DNA from: Galeopsis tetrahit
Taxonomy: Eukaryota > Streptophyta > Magnoliopsida > Lamiales > Lamiaceae
Direction of reading: 5' to 3'
Assembly: GCA_963675135.1 (NCBI GenBank)
Contig: OY776130.1
Location: forward strand, 61,599,808 to 61,663,807
DNA length: 64,000 bases
Below the pieces are notes generated by a model, which did not search any database, was not told the origin of the DNA, and was given only the letters and a program-made list of their open reading frames with translations. Of this stretch, positions 63,010 to 64,000 are shown piece by piece. Both the position numbers and the translations under genes were made by a program. Each line of letters opens with the position of its first letter. Positions within the stretch are counted from its first letter, which is position 1.

Positions 63010-64000
63010 AAAATTTAGCATATTATTAAAAAATAAAAAAAATCAAACGAGGTACACTAGATATCCAAAATGGTTACTTCTAATTTTAAGAAATTCATGG
63101 TTGACTGCATAATCAACATTGAAGCACAATCGAGCGTTTTCAAACATTGTTATTATGTTGTAAAACTCCAATATAAACGGCCATGAATAAAAGCCCAAAG
63201 GCCTAAGAAAATTGACCAGGCACAAAGGCCCAATATATATAAAATCCTTTGTCCAAATAACTAAAATATATATATATATTACGCGAGTTGAATAGAATAA
63301 AAAATTACCATGATTATTTATTCTTCTCTTTTTAAATCAGAACCGTGATTAATAGAATAGAAGAATAAAAAATAATTTCGTGATTTTCCAAAATCATATT
63401 TAGGAAAGCAAGGCTGTATATTACAGAGCCTTATTTAATTTCCAATTAATTTTACACTGTCCCTTAATTACCTACACCTTTTTTACTTTTGAAAAGTATT
63501 ACGTAATTAAGGAAAAATAATTTTCCCTCCACCTAATTTTATTATTCTCATTTTTTAATCTTCAATTTATTTTCTTTATTATCTTTTTAACAATATAATT
63601 CACACTATTTTATTACTTTATTACATTCTTAATCATCATTTATTTATCCAAATTATCATGTCCCCAACCTATATACTTTTTATACCTAAACTAATTAATA
63701 TTCATTAAAATTAATTACTGAAAAAAAATGAGAATAATGAATTTGAATAGATAAAATATGGAGTAAAAATTAATTCATTCCAAATCTCCCTACAAATTTG
63801 AACATAATTTTAGATAATATTATGAAATTCTTTTACGATATCACAATAATATGATTAAAATAGTATCCATACTCTCCATCTCATAAAGTTAGTTGTGTTT
63901 GCTATTTTGTATAGAATTAAGAAACATATTTTTTAACATATTTATCCCTCATTAATATGCATCTTTTTCATTAAAACAAAAAATACGAGTAATATAAAAG
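63010..64000. repeat. second copy of the 57795-58830 segment and following AT-rich DNA
   Basis: It matches 57795-58830 up to about 63720, then 59160-59260 (CTCCCTACAAxTTxGAACATA, TTTTAGATAATATTATGAAA) at 63780-63840. It therefore skips the Stowaway MITE at 58825, which looks inserted in the other copy only. An inverted MITE arm follows at 63866. No gene. Confidence 0.8.

Overview
The window is plant nuclear DNA, almost certainly from a core eudicot. It shows GT-AG introns, long AT-rich intergenic stretches packed with transposable elements, a cytosolic-type tRNA-Ser gene, and single-copy genes of typical plant families. The species cannot be read from the sequence. An asterid such as a member of the Lamiales would fit, but that is only an impression.

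Layout. 1-3728: a Ty1/copia retrotransposon (minus strand, cut by the left edge) with a very short 96-bp 5' LTR, decayed by one nonsense codon and two homopolymer frameshifts. 4492-5874 (-): an MSP-domain plus ankyrin-repeat protein of the Vapyrin-like type. 5875-18470: a repeat field holding three Mutator-like terminal-inverted-repeat (TIR) elements, a nested Helitron, Stowaway MITEs, a SINE family and an LTR-PBS remnant. 18937-20507 (+): the gibberellin receptor GID1 (two exons). 24392-26732 (-): a P-class PPR protein (two exons). 26976-27987: another Mutator-like element in the gap between the divergent PPR and LEC14B genes. 29155-33129 (+): a LEC14B/DCAF11-type WD40 protein (nine coding exons). 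35369-36574 (-): a secreted LRR protein of the At4g03010/At1g03440 type. 40068-41388 (-): a cytokinin-pathway histidine phosphotransfer protein (AHP) in six small exons, too fragmented to show as a long open frame. 42922-47637 (-): an ATG18f/g/h-type autophagy protein with a BCAS3 domain (nine coding exons). 48290-49517 (+): the 3' end of a LINE with an intact zf-RVT/RNase H frame. 50495-50576 (-): tRNA-Ser(UGA). 52431-55360 (-): a RING E3 ligase of the RF298/MIP1 type. 56760-64000: a gene-poor tract built largely of diverged duplications, including an orphan copy of the 5' region of the E3 gene, plus a hAT MITE.

How it fits together. The genes are unrelated housekeeping and signalling loci: gibberellin perception, cytokinin phosphorelay, autophagy, ubiquitination and organelle RNA processing. 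There is no gene cluster. The most notable structure is the transposon content. Four elements (6947-10701, 10764-12298, 12769-13701, 26976-27987) have target duplications of 8 or 9 bp and share a two-module TIR layout. They carry repeated subterminal motifs and internal palindromes built on TCGA or TTCGAA cores, and two of them carry a very GC-rich core. They look like one lineage of non-autonomous Mutator-like elements, perhaps Pack-MULE-like, and are the best candidate here for something undescribed.
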